64,000 nucleotides of DNA from Thinopyrum elongatum (GCA_011799875.1 CM022298.1:286327395-286391394), one strand, 5' to 3'. Counted from the first letter of the stretch, positions 22,778-33,739 are shown. Notes: generated by a model from the sequence alone, not told the origin. Made by a program: numbers and translations.

Positions 22778-24465
22778 AGTTCCCTGTGATGGAACACATG
22801 GACGTCGACGTTGTCATCGAGGAGACCGCTAGGGATGCCACTGCCGAAGCAGACAGGATCGCTGCCAGCGAGGCCGCCAAAGATGCCACTATCGAGGCCG
22901 GTGGTGCTCTTGGCGAGGAGGCTGCCAAGACTGCACAGGAGGAATCTTCCAAGGAGTCTACTGAAGGGGGCGGCAGGGACGCTGATGACCGTACTGACGG
23001 CATTCCTGCCGCAGGAGCGCCAGGCGCTGCACCGGCCACGGAGCACCCTGCCACTGGTGAGGCGGTTGCTGAAGACCAACCGTCAACATTTGAAGGCCCC
23101 TCATCCAGCAAATATCTCAAGGTTGGCGAGAACTTGTTTGTCAACTTGTCGGGGACGGCAAGCATTGGGGCACCAGCCGAAGGAGAAGTCTTTGACGAAG
23201 AAATCATTGCTGCTGCCGGGATCGAGGTTGTTGACGATCCCAGCGCTAGCAGCGGCAAATCTAAAGAGGATCAGCTCCTTCAGGACATGGGCAAGAACTT
23301 CCGCAAGCTGCAGGCTCTCCACCGCGCCCGGAAAGAGAAAGCGGATTCCAGAATGGCAGTTGTCGAGGCGGTCGAAGCAGATTTCCAGAGGCACGTCGAA
23401 CAAATGCAAGTCTGGTACGCCGAGGCCCTCCAAGAGTGGACTGCTGGCCAAGAACAAGTGAGCCAACAGTGGACAGAAATCCTCCTGAAGCAATCTGACA
23501 TGGAGAAGGCGAAGGATGAAGCTACTCAAAGAATCGCTGCCGAAGATGCCCTCCTGACGGGGCGCCGCGTTGCGCTTGATGCTCATGAGGAAGATCTCAC
23601 CGCACGTGAGCAGGCGCTTGCCGCCAAGCTTCACAGCAAAGATGAAGATATCGAGAAGCTTGTCGCGCGGCGGACCCACGAGCTGGAGCAGAAACACAAA
23701 GAGGCGCTCGAAGCTCTGACTGTAAGTCACGCCGGCAAGCTCAAGGAGGCCGTCGATGCTGCCGAAGCTGCAGAGGCCGCCAAGAACGAGCTGAGCGACA
23801 AAGTAAAGAAGCTAGAAGTAGATCTCAAAGAGCACGGCGATAGGGAAAAAACCCTCCACACCCTGGCGGAGATGCAAGTTGCTATGTCTAACAAGACCAA
23901 GCAGCTCTCCTCAGCGAATGAAGCCATTGCCGTTCTGGAATTGAAGCTGACCACGTTGGAGAAGTCTCTCGAGGCCGGCAGGGCCCGCGAGAAGGCCCTA
24001 CTCAAAGATCTCCAGGGAGAGAGGAACCTGCTCAAGAGCGCTGCCGCCGCCCAAATCGATTACAAAAAGGGGGTGGAGATCTGGACTGGACGTCTCATCG
24101 ACACTGCGGAGAAGCTTACGGCAGAACTGTCAACCATGGGCCTGTCAAACTTCAGGTATTCTTCTGAGGAAAGGATATCTTCAAGCGCCAGGTTGACGAT
24201 GTTCTTTGAAAGCATCATCGACGCCTTGAGGCTGCTTCAGTCTAGTCGGGCGACCCAATTGGCCAACGAGACCTGCCGGCTTTGCTGAGCCGTCCTCCGC
24301 AAGGTGCTTATCAAGGTGGTGCACAGCAATCCCGGCATCGACCTCTCCAACGCGCTCGGCCATCTGCCAAAGGACGCAAATGTCGAGGCGCTTGAAGAAC
24401 TTATTGCGCCTACCCTTGAGAAGGTGGATTCCATCAAAAGGATCGAAGGCCAGCGCAGAGATTAA
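22778..24465 (+). pseudogene. Coiled-coil C-terminal exon of the G antisense gene
   Basis: After the acceptor AG at 22776-22777 the frame is open to TGA at 24286, then to TAA at 24463. Residues from about 23270 onward are strongly helical, rich in Glu/Lys/Ala/Leu with few Pro or Gly, consistent with a coiled coil of roughly 300 residues. The preceding part is acidic and Ala-rich. The TGA falls between LC and AVLRKV and probably arose from CGA. The convergent integrase frame ends 800 bases downstream. Confidence 0.7.
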
Positions 24466-25262
24466 GTGCTCCACCTTTTCTTGCCGTCGTCATTCCATGT
24501 CAAAGACAATTAAGTCTCAAGTTAGAATTGCGGCAACTCATTAATGTAATATAACTCGCCTATGTTTAGGTACATGCATGCTATCTCCCTTGTCTGATTC
24601 TTTTATTTATGGAGTTCACCCTACGCTTACTGAAAAACTTGTCGGCGCGCAACCTGCCGCGAGCGCTGGGTGCGGGACTTCAGCAGCCTGCTGGAGGCGC
24701 AGCGGCCGGCAAGACTCCTTGGCGTTCTCAGTGCAGCCACTTAAATCGTTGAGCGGACTCAAAACAAAATAAGGGCGCAACCGATTACAGCAAGGGTTCC
24801 TTCGCGTGCAGATTATCCATACAAAGGTCGGAATCATCCAAGGAAATAACTTTGCAATAAAGGAAACTTGTTCTAAGTTTTAGAACTTAGCTTTCTGTCA
24901 CTGTCCTTCCTACGGCAAGCGTCGATTCTGAACGTCGCCAACTGGTACTCATATCTCCCTTCCCCCCTGGCAAATGTGCACGTGAGGAATCCTTCTGTCT
25001 TTTAAGAAAAAGAAAGAAGAGAAAATAAAGATATGAAACCTTGGCGGTCCGTTAGAACTTACCAAGAGCAAGTGTCATACAACATCTTTGACAAACATGC
25101 ATATATAAATATGAACATGGAAATCAACAAGGGAATGCACAACACTTAAATTTATTCATCTGTGCTCAGGGTCTGCGCCTGGCTTTGTACAAAGGATCAT
25201 ATGCCTCGCCGACAAGACTTGTACAAAAGGGTGGTTGCCGGGGGCCCCCGGCAACCGCGCCT
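24466..25262. other. Convergent intergenic region between antisense gene and integrase of G
   Basis: Both transcripts must end here. No coding motif is visible; short stretches are AT-rich and two CCGGCAAG motifs occur. I see no unambiguous poly(A) signal pair. Confidence 0.6.
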
Positions 25263-26224
25263 TACGGGTTGAACTTCCAAAGATGTTCGATATTCTAGGA
25301 ATTGCTCACTAGAACGCCATCTTCGGTCTCCAAGCGGACAGCGCCGGGCCTGGTGACTCGTACTACCCGATAAGGGCCTTCCCACTTTGGCATCAACTTG
25401 TCATCTTGCCGCAGTTGCTCTTGCTCAGGCTCATCATAAGCGAGCACTCGAGGTGATCCGTATGTGAGTTCCGTGGGGAGAATTGCTTCCGCTCCGTAGA
25501 ACAGAGCGAAGGGCGTCTGGCCGGTGGCTCGATTTGGTGTCGTTCTGATTGACCAAAGAACTGCCGGCAACTCATCAATCCAGCGTCTTCCGCACTTTTT
25601 CAGCCTGTCAAAGGTTCTGGTCCTGAGACCGCGCAGCACTTCAGCATTGGCCCTTTCCGCTTGGCCGTTGCTTCTCGGATGAGCAACGGAGGCAAAACAA
25701 ATTTTGCCGCCAAGGTCTTGGACGTACTGCATGAAGGTGCGACTTGTGCATTGCGTGCCGTTGTCCGTGATGATCCTGTTGGGCACACCGAAACGGCAAA
25801 CTATCCCCTTAAAGAACTTGACGGCCGATTGTGCTGTCACCTTCCTCACTGCTTCCACCTCTGGCCACTTTGTGAACTTGTCGATAGCAATGTACAAGTA
25901 CTCAAAGCCCCCTGTAGCACGGGGGAAAGGGCCCAGTATGTCGAGCCCCCAGACCGAAAATGGCCAGGAGAGAGGGATTGTCTGAAGAGCTTGAGCTGGT
26001 TGATGCGATTTCTTCGAATGAAACTGGCACGCTTCACACTTGGTTACTAGTGCAGTTGCATCCTGGAGAGCGGTGGGCCAAAAGAAACCTTGCCGGAATG
26101 CTTTCCCGGCAAGTGCTCTTGATCCTATGTGAGAACCACATATGCCTCCATGTATCTCTGCCAACAGCTCTAGTCCATCCTCCCGAGGAATGCACTTTAA
26201 TTTCACACTGTTTGGTCTCTTTCT
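25263..26224 (-). pseudogene. Integrase of element G, C-terminal deletion
   Basis: Integrates the cDNA copy into host DNA. Numbering from 26206: zinc-binding H19-H26-C57-C60, then catalytic D89 (GLDILGPFP), D148 (ITDNGTQ) and E184 (GQAERAN), all present. Near residue 275 the chain passes directly from EQEQLRQDDK to LMPKWEGPYRVVR; the usual basic linker of about 50 residues before the KWEGPYRV motif is missing, without loss of frame. A TAG at 25295 precedes the final residues and the natural stop near 25263. Upstream, TAG at 26225 separates it from RNase H. Confidence 0.88.
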
Positions 26225-27181
26225 CTAAAGGACGTCATCGACGAATTTGTACATAACAGACCGACGGGCTACTCTTTCCGCTTCTTCCTGTTCCTCCGGG
26301 AGTTCTCTTGTTTGAAGGAAATGGACAATGTGTTGCGCCCATGCTGGAGCCTGAGGCTCGACGGCTAGGGCTAAAGGCATCTCCTCCGCTGGGGGAACGT
26401 TTGTCTCGACAGCAAGGGCCTGAGCCCCTGCTGGAGCCTGTTGTTCCCCGGCAGGCATGTCGTCGATCCCGGCAACTTCCTTGCCGGCGGCTCCCGGGAG
26501 CTCTGCCGGGAAGTACTGACCAGAGTTCAACTTTCTTCTCTTTTCTTGCCGCATTGATGGCGCCACGGATGGTTGAGTCAATTGGAGGAAAAAAGTTCCT
26601 GGTTCCACAGGCAACTTGAGGGCGGCACGCTTTGACAGGTCATCAGCAATACTGTTCTCGGCACGAGGGACGTGCTCCATTTGCAGACCTTCAAAGTGCT
26701 CTTCCATTTTTCTCACTTCATCCACGTAGGCTTGCATCAATGGACTCTGATAACTCTTGTTAACTTGCCTGACGACAAGCTGTGAATCGCCTTTGATGAC
26801 GAGCTTTTTGATACCAAGGTCTGCCGCGATCCTAAGACCGGCAAGCAAACCCTCGTATCCTACTGTGTTGTTGGTCGAACTCTCCTGGGGAAAATGCATT
26901 TGGACTACGTACTTGAGGTGCTCTCTGGTGGGTGCGACAAGCAGCACGCCAGCACCGGCGCCTTGCAGCGAGAAAGCCCCGTCAAAGTACATAACCCATT
27001 GCTGATCGATTTCCTTGCCGGGGAGAGTTGTTTCTTGAACCTCTTCGTCTGGCGTTGGGGTCCATTCCGCAACGAACTCCGCCAAGGCCCTGCTCTGAAT
27101 TGTCGAAGTGCTTTTGAACTTGAGGCCAAAGCTCGACAACTCCAACGCCCACTCCACGATCCTGCCGGTTGCTTCTGGATT
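26225..27181 (-). pseudogene. Second, archaeal-type RNase H domain of element G polyprotein
   Basis: Degrades RNA in RNA-DNA hybrids during reverse transcription. It follows the classical Gypsy RNase H and has the archaeal-like layout MYFDGAF...YEGLLAGL...IKGDSQLVV...AENSIADDLS. Numbering from 27157, the acidic residues are D59, E102, D124 and D172, all kept. Tat elements are known to carry this extra domain. After it comes a Pro/Ala-rich linker towards integrase. In-frame TGA at 27182 and TAG at 26225 bound the domain. Confidence 0.88.
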
Positions 27182-28558
27182 TCACAAAATCCGTTGCAAC
27201 AAAAAGCGAGTGACGACGGTAATTTCATGTGCTTGAAAATAATGGCGCAGCTTCCTCGAGGCCATAAGAAGGCCGAAAAGCAACTTCTGCACGCCGGAAT
27301 ATCTTGACCTAGCTCCTTGTAAAAGAGAGCTAACAAAATAAACTGGGCGCTGCACCATCCTTTTCTTCTGGAATGGTCCTTCTGACTGCACAGATATTGT
27401 CTTACCGGGATCAATCCTTGCCGGGGAAGATCCTGCCGCGCCATCTGACGGTCCTGCCGCTGGTGTCGCTTCCTCATCAGCCTCTCTCTGCGCCACTAGC
27501 GCAGCACAAACCACTTGATTTGTCGCTGCCAGATACAGCAGCAACGGCTCTTGTGGTTTAGGCGTGACTAGCGTCGACGGAGAGGAAAGGTATTTCTTCA
27601 AATCTTGCAGTGCAGCCTCCGCCTCCGGAGTCCATTTCATTGGACCTGCCTTCTTCAAAATTTTGAAAAAGTGCAGGGCGCGCTCAGCAGATTTGGAAAT
27701 AAACCTACTTAGAGAAGCAACACAGCCGGCAAGACGACACACATCCTTGACGCGTCTCGGCGCTTCAATTTGCTCAATAGCTTTGATCTTGTCGGGGTTT
27801 TCTTCGATTCCCCGGCAAGATACAAAGAATCTGAGGAGCTTGCCGGAAGGAGCACCGAAAACGCAGTTCTCAGGATTGAGCTTTAAGTTGATCTTGCATA
27901 GATTTGCAAATGTTTCTTCTAAATCTTGTATGAGCATCGCTTTGTCCTTGGTTTTGACCACTATATCATCCATGTATGCCTCCATATTTCTATGGAGTTG
28001 AGGCTCAAAACCAATTTGGACTGCTCTCGCAAATGTCGAACCAGCACTTTTCAACCCGAAAGGCATTCGTATAAAACAATACGTACCACATGGGGTGATA
28101 AATGCGGTCTTCTCTTCATCTTCTTTCGCCATGAAAATCTGATGATACCCTGAATAGGCATCAAGGAAGGACAGGAGATCACAACCAGCGGTGGAATCCA
28201 CAATTTGGTCGATGCGCGGCAAGGGAAAGGGATCTTTTGGACAGGCTTTATTGATATCTGTATAATCGATACAAAGCCTCCATTTCCCATTCGCTTTTCG
28301 CACTACAACCGGATTGGCCAACCAGGTTGGATGAAGCACTCCTTTGACCAATCCTGCCGCCTCCAGCTTTCTGATTTCCTCGGCAATGAATTCTTGCCGC
28401 TCCATGGCTTGCTTTCTGACCCTCTGCTTGACGGGCCGCGCGTGAGGACAGACAGCAAGGTGGTGCTCAATTACCTCCCTGGGAACACCGGGGATGTCAG
28501 ACGGTTGCCATGCAAACACGTCGACATTCACCCGCAGGAAGGCAACGAGCGTGCTTTC
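27182..28558 (-). pseudogene. Reverse transcriptase and first RNase H of element G
   Basis: Copies element RNA into cDNA. Numbered from 28531, conserved blocks appear in order: KWRLCIDYTDINKACPKD (83-100), PLPRID (104-109), LSFLDAYSGYHQI with the first catalytic Asp (120-132), MPFGL (156-160) and YMDDIVV with the catalytic Asp pair (186-192). The Gypsy RNase H follows from about residue 300 and ends at TGA 27182 near QRIL. There is no internal frameshift. The stop at 28559 (TAG) separates RT from protease in the same frame. RT is intact in itself but cannot be made from one polyprotein. Confidence 0.92.
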
Positions 28559-29137
28559 CTATTTGTCATCTAGGGTGGAACTTATGGTGAAAGTTTCCCC
28601 TGTTCCGTCCTCCTTGACGGGCACCTTCTTGGTCTCCGGCGGAGCAGCCTTGGATTTCTTTTTCTTGCCGGTGGAACTCTCTATTGCATCCTCGACGGAA
28701 GCGCAGCACTCCGAGGAGGTGCGCTTGCCGGAGTTCGCGCCAAGATTCTTGCCGGTCTTCTTCTTCCCCCCGAGAGTTCCAGTGGCAGGAGCAGATGCCT
28801 TGATGGCAGGTGCTGCAACTGCTTCCCGGTAAAGTTGGTCGGCACAGATGAGCGCATCCTTCTTATCGGAATGGATAGTGATGACGCTCAACGGCCCGGG
28901 CATCTTCAAAACATTGTATGCGTAATGTGATGCCGCCATAAACTTAGCCAGCGCTGGCCGACCAAAGATCCCATTGTTTGACATGGGGATCTTGGCGACA
29001 TCAAACACTACCTTCTCGGTCCTGTAGTTGAGCTCGCTACCAAACGTCACCGGCAGCGTAATCTTGCCCTTGGGCTAGGTTCTTCCCGGATTGGCCCCTT
29101 GAAACGTACCCGTTTCTTCGAGGTCCTCATCAGGAAT
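28559..29137 (-). pseudogene. C-terminal part of the protease region of element G
   Basis: Continues the gag-pol frame after TAA 29138, with TAG at 29075. It contains LPVTFGSELNYRTEKVVFDV and GRPALAKFMAASHYAYNVLK, blocks that follow the active-site loop in Tat-type proteases and are matched in element F. The active site itself (VDGGAG) is at about 29177-29197 in the preceding frame segment. A Lys/Ala/Ser-rich linker leads to RT. Confidence 0.8.
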
Positions 29138-31452
29138 TTAGAGCTTCTTGAGCACATCCGGTGAGATTAGGTTTAGCCCGGCCCCACCGTCAACTAGCAT
29201 TTTCGTCACCTTGAGGTTGCGAATTGTTGGTGAGACCAACAATGGCAAGCATCCGACCGCAGTTGTGCGATCAGGGTGATCCTCGGTGTCGAAAATGATA
29301 GGCGTGTTGGGCCACTTCAGGGGCCTACATGCATCTGGCGATGGCTCTGTTGCATTGACTTCCCGCACCCACTGTTTGAGTCGATGGTGGGAAGAATGCA
29401 GCAAGGCACACCCATCGATACACATGGCCTCTGTAGCTTTCTGGAATTCTTGCTCACTGGACTCATCGTCTTCTTCGTCATCATCTTCTTCTTTGTCTCG
29501 GCCCCGAGCGGGCCTATCCCTCTGTTGCTTGGCCTTGCCGCGGCGCCCCCCTCGGCCACCGTGCTTCTTGCCGGATACGTCAGCACCATCTTGGGCCTTC
29601 TCCTTATCTCGCCTTTCATATTCGGCCCTCTGTTTCTCGGCAAGCTGTTCAACTTGCCGGCAGTTTTGGAGATCGTGGCCCTTGGTGCGATGGATCTTGC
29701 AATACTGCTTGCCGGAGCTTTCCGACTTGTCGGCAGCCGCCAAGGCCTGACAGGAAGGGCACCGGGCAAGATCCTTGCCGGGGTCACCAACCTTGGCCTT
29801 CTTGGCGGTGCCGGGGTTGTCGGATTCCTCGACAGCAAGCACGGCCTTGCCTCCGTGTTTCCTGTTCCGCCGCCGGCCTTTCCTTGACGGGGTCGCGGCG
29901 TCTTCATCTTCGGATTCGCCCGCCGCGCCAACAGCCTCGCCAGGGAGTTTCCTCCCCTCTTCAGCTCGAGCGCATTTATCGGCCAGAGCGTAAAGCTCGG
30001 CAATACTCCTGACTTTGTTCATTGCCAGCTCTTCTCGCATTCTACGGTTACGCACGTTCTGATGAAACGAGCTAATGACAGCAGCAGGGTGAACATCAGG
30101 AATATTGTACTGCACCCGGCTAAACCTCTGCATAAACTTGCGCAGGGATTCGCCCTCCTTCTGAGGGATGATATGCAAATCACTCTCTTGGCCAGGAGCT
30201 AGGTGGCCTCCAACAAAGGCGCCAACAAACTGATGGCACAGATCTGACCAAGAAGAAATAGAATTCTCCGGCAGATGCATCAACCATGACCTGACGTTGG
30301 GCTTGAGCACCAACGGGAAGTAGTTGGCAAGTATCTTGTCATCTCGGCCCCCGGCAGCCTGCACCGCAATGGTGTAGATGCTCAGGAACTCCGAGGGATG
30401 GGTCTTACCGTCATATTTCTCCGGGACCTCTGGCTTGAAGGTTCGAGAATTGGGCCACTGGACTTGCCGCAGCTCACGAGTAAACGCTGGAGTCCCCACC
30501 TCATAAGGCAAGTCTCCTACGTCCCCTGGCGCAGGCTCATCGACAGCCGGCCATGCGTGCTTATCAGACTGATAGTGCACTTCCCGTCGCCGCTCGATGG
30601 TAGTTCAAGCATCCTCCTTGCCTCGTTCCTGGAGAACTTGACGCTGATCGCGGTGCATCCGTGGATCGGACGACACCGTGGAAACTTCTTCACGGCGGTC
30701 GACCTGCTGGGTTGTCGGCCGCCGCTGGTGCCGCGGAGGGGAGTGCACCGTGGTTGCACCACCTCCGGTTTTCTCCACATCGGCTCGCGCCAGATCGATG
30801 GGCCTTCGCCGTGAGGGCCCTGCCTCTTGCGGCCCATCTTTGTTGGCGAAGCCGATAAGGCTCTGGATAGTAGCTCGCCACTCCTCCATCTTCTCCGGGG
30901 CAGGAGGGAAATCGAGGAGCAGCTGCGCACGTGCCAAGGCTTCCGCTGGCGTAGGCGGCGGTGACAGGTGCGAGGTACGTGAGGTGCTCTGACTCCTAGC
31001 CATGTTAGAAGGAGCACCACCACGGTCACGCGACCGCGCGCCACCTCCGCGGCAGCTCGGTGTGCATGCTGGTCCCGCGCATCTTGGGATCGATGCGCAG
31101 AAATCTTTTCATGGGGATGCCCTGAACCACCAGCGCCATGACGTCGCTCGTCGTGCACGACCTGGGTAGGTCGTGATGCTTGCGCCGGCGCGGGAGCTCC
31201 AGCAGGCACCCTCCGATCTCTGGAATTCGTTGTGCCACCCGTAGGCAACACAGCTCCGTCTCTGGATCCAGTGGCGTGTAGGTTACCGCTGCCACTGCGA
31301 ACGATGCTGCTCGCCTGGCTCAGATCACCAGAACGCCGTGGAGGTTCTAGTCCTCTTCCTTCTGCACCCACGCCATCGCCTGTACGCGAAGGCGCAGGCA
31401 AAACAGACGTGGACGGTTGTGCCGTCGCAGCGCTCTTCTTCTTGGGTGGCAT
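29138..31452 (-). pseudogene. Gag and protease active site of element G
   Basis: Forms the virus-like particle. ATG 31452 (MPPKKK) is probably the original start. The frame shifts near 31020 into one containing a second ATG at 31003, meets TGA at 30605, and then stays open to TAA at 29138. The capsid-type core with LPENSISSWSDLCHQFVGAF (about 30260) and GESLRKFMQRFSRVQY (about 30150) is clear. A C-x2-H-x4-H-x4-C knuckle (CKIHRTKGHDLQNC) lies near 29660, and the protease active site LVDGGAG near 29190. Basic Arg/Gly-rich stretches separate them. Confidence 0.85.
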
Positions 31453-31519
31453 GATGATGAAGATGATGAAGAAACTAAGGCCCCGATCACTGGATCAGGT
31501 TCACACAACCTACAATCAC

Positions 31520-31535
31520 CCTACCTGGCGCGCCA
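31520..31535 (-). other. Primer binding site of element G
   Basis: The minus strand reads TGGCGCGCCAGGTAGG, four bases from the LTR edge at 31540. It begins TGG like other primer sites; I cannot name the tRNA with certainty. Confidence 0.7.
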
Positions 31536-31539
31536 AAGA

Positions 31540-32378
31540 TATCGGCGTGCGACACCTATGGGATCACAAGAGACCCCTTTACGATTCGGCGGGGGGGAGA
31601 GGTATGCGCAAAGAGCAGAACCAACGATCGACGTGGGGCGATTTTACCCAGGTTCGGGCCGCTGATCAGCGTAAAACCCTACTCCTGCCTTGTGTTATTA
31701 TTAGTGTTCTTGAGCCCAGGCTCCAGGAGCGCTCACAGTGAACAGTACGTTCAAGAGCAGCTACGCATGCAGAATGGGCCAGAAGATCCTTCTCCCCTGT
31801 AGCAGTTGTCGTGGGCCTCCTTTTATACCACAAAGGGGTCACCACAGTGGCAAAACGTACATACATTGAGGTGTAAAGTAGCTACAGGGTCATCATACCT
31901 AACCCCTGACGGACTAGGACAAACGCATTTAATTCACCGTAAGGTGTCCGTTTAGGTGTCCTTACTTCCTTGTGGATGGAAAAAGGGGCCATCCCATCAG
32001 CACCGCTTAAGCTCTCCTCCACTAGCGCATCGCCACGCTTCCAAAGAAGGACCCAGAATGTTGGGTTTGTCGCTGTGCTAGAGCGGTGGCACAGCAACAA
32101 AACCTTGCCGGGCGCTGAAGCTTGCCGGGCGCCAAGCCTTGCCGGGCGCCGATCCTTGCCGGGCTCCGCAGGCCACCCCGGCAAGATCTTGCCGGGGAAG
32201 CTGGCCTTCGGATTCCAGCTCTTCTTATCTGCTGATCCTCAGATCTCTGACTTGATGATTTCTTTGGTGGCTTGAGTCAACCTCGAACTGTTCCCCGAGA
32301 AGCCTTGCCGCGAGTATGGCGACAACTACCCGTGCACAAGTACGGGGTACTAGTGGCCCAATACTTAGTACACCGACA
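31540..32378 (-). repeat. 5' LTR of element G (839 bp)
   Basis: Matches 19302-20085. Its inner terminal dinucleotide is TA instead of TG on the plus strand (31540-31541). It carries five CTTGCCGG copies within about 100 bases (32100-32200), and TATA at 31820. It is followed by the GGAAG duplication. Confidence 0.95.
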
Positions 32379-33682
32379 GGAAGCTACTGGGGTAGAAGTG
32401 ATCTAGGGTAACCTCTGGTTAAAACTTGAGCTCATGGAGAATAGTGGAAGAGGTCAAAATGATGATTTTGGAAAAATGGCAGAAGGTGTTTGATGCAAGT
32501 TTGAGCTACTTGCACTTATCTCCTTCTTGTGCCACTTGATGGGGGTGATACCCATGACCATTTGGCAATGTGGTAGAAATTTGAGCTCATTTGGATAAAG
32601 TTGCCAATGCAAGTTTTGTAAACCCTAGAAATCAACATAAATGGATTTGCTTAGTCTCTTCTCCTTGATGCACCACTTTGTTGAGTGTCATTATTTGGGT
32701 ATTTGAGCATGTCCACAAAGTTTGGCATCAAATGGAGAAAGTTGGCAATGTAGAGTTGCTCAAATTTGGTTCTAGACAGAGATGGTTTTGACAAGCTTTG
32801 ATCAAGTTAACTTGTTCTCCAACTTGTTCCACTTGGTCTAGATGAATTATTAGACCATTTTAGCATGTGTACCAAGTTTGATATCATTTGGACATGTTTG
32901 GTAGTGCAAAGTTGTTCAAACTTGGAAAAGGACAGAAATGGTTTTGAGAGGGTTTCATGGGGTTATACTATTCTCCATGACATGATACTTGTCAAGATCA
33001 TCAAGCAGGCCATTTGTGACATGGTAGAATTTTCTTGGATTTAATGGAGAATATTTCCTTTGTAAATATTTCAAAAGCTTGAAATATCCAGAAAGGGTTT
33101 TTGAGGGATTTGACCAATATTTTGGTCATGATCATGTGTTGAAACTCATATATATGGACAATATATGTCCACTGAGCTTCCCTAAATTTTCTCAAATATT
33201 TTTGAAACATTAAAATAACTTTTACCTATTAAAGACCATTTCTGGCCTAAAGAAAAAGCCTTTAAATAAAATAGCAAAATAACTTTTAAAATTATATTTT
33301 TGTGGTTTATGGGAGTCCTATATCTAAATGGAGTCAAATATAATTTTTGAAAGATTTTTCACATACCAAATTAAGTACTTGTAGTTCAAGCCTTAACTGA
33401 GGGGTTTTTGGAAAACCTAATTTAGAAAATACTTTTTGGCCTAATTATTTTTGCAAGAAAATACTATTCTGTTACACATGGCATGAACATTGGGCAAACT
33501 TTTGGATCAAGGAGAAGGAGTATAAGAGTTGGAAGATTTATTTGATTTTTAGAGCACTTGCAAACAGCAAACAGAAATCCAAATCAAAACAGAGATCAAA
33601 TCAACACAAAAAGTTTTGGTTGGACCCAATTTTTGTGCTTAATTATTCCTAAATGTTGTGTCATGAAAATCAGGGTGTGACA
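32379..33682 (-). repeat. 3' LTR of element C, outer part
   Basis: Resumes element C after G and matches 60496-61806. The minus-strand start is TGTCACACCCTGATTTTC at 33682. The sequence is AT-rich and non-coding (U3). Confidence 0.92.
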
Positions 33683-33698
33683 CACCTACCCCCCTTGC
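33683..33698 (-). other. Polypurine tract of element C
   Basis: The minus strand reads GCAAGGGGGGTAGGTG directly before the LTR, after a GGGGACGAGATTC block, very like the tract of element B. Confidence 0.85.
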
Positions 33699-33739
33699 AA
33701 GAATCTCGTCCCCGAGATTCCCAAACTAGGAGCGAAAAG

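Larger units (their letters stand above)
20482..24465 (+). pseudogene. Antisense accessory gene of element G (aORF), four exons, inactivated
   Basis: Starts at ATG 20482 (context GCCATGCCG) on the strand opposite gag-pol. Exon 1 runs to 22134. Predicted introns are 22135-22208 (GT/AG, 74 nt), 22382-22456 (75 nt, stop-free and in frame, so it could be retained) and 22670-22777 (108 nt). The last exon ends at TAA 24463-24465. All junctions restore frame. The N-terminal domain resembles the Pfam family 'putative gypsy type transposon' (Transposase_28), the middle is Ala/Pro/Ser-rich, and the end is a long coiled coil. Breaks: a frameshift near 21415, TGA at 22070 and TGA at 24286, the last two at positions where CGA is plausible. 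In the Tat lineage such antisense ORFs are recurrent; their job is not established. Confidence 0.75.
19302..32378 (-). mobile_element. Element G: full-length Tat-lineage Gypsy retrotransposon with antisense accessory gene (13,077 bp)
   Basis: LTRs of 784 and 839 bp and a perfect 5-bp duplication. Minus-strand order is gag, protease, RT-RNase H, a second (archaeal-type) RNase H, then integrase. A dual RNase H and an antisense accessory ORF between pol and the 3' LTR are known traits of the Tat lineage (Grande/Retand type). All pol domains are in one frame, broken by stops but not frameshifts. The motif CCGGCAAG recurs through LTRs and genes. G is inserted in the 3' LTR of C. Confidence 0.93.

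Noticed and set aside
29276..29887. Long plus-strand open frame of 203 codons opposite gag of G
   Set aside because: It is the antisense shadow of the gag/protease coding strand, hydrophobic by composition, with no known domain. The minus strand carries gag motifs and the zinc knuckle.
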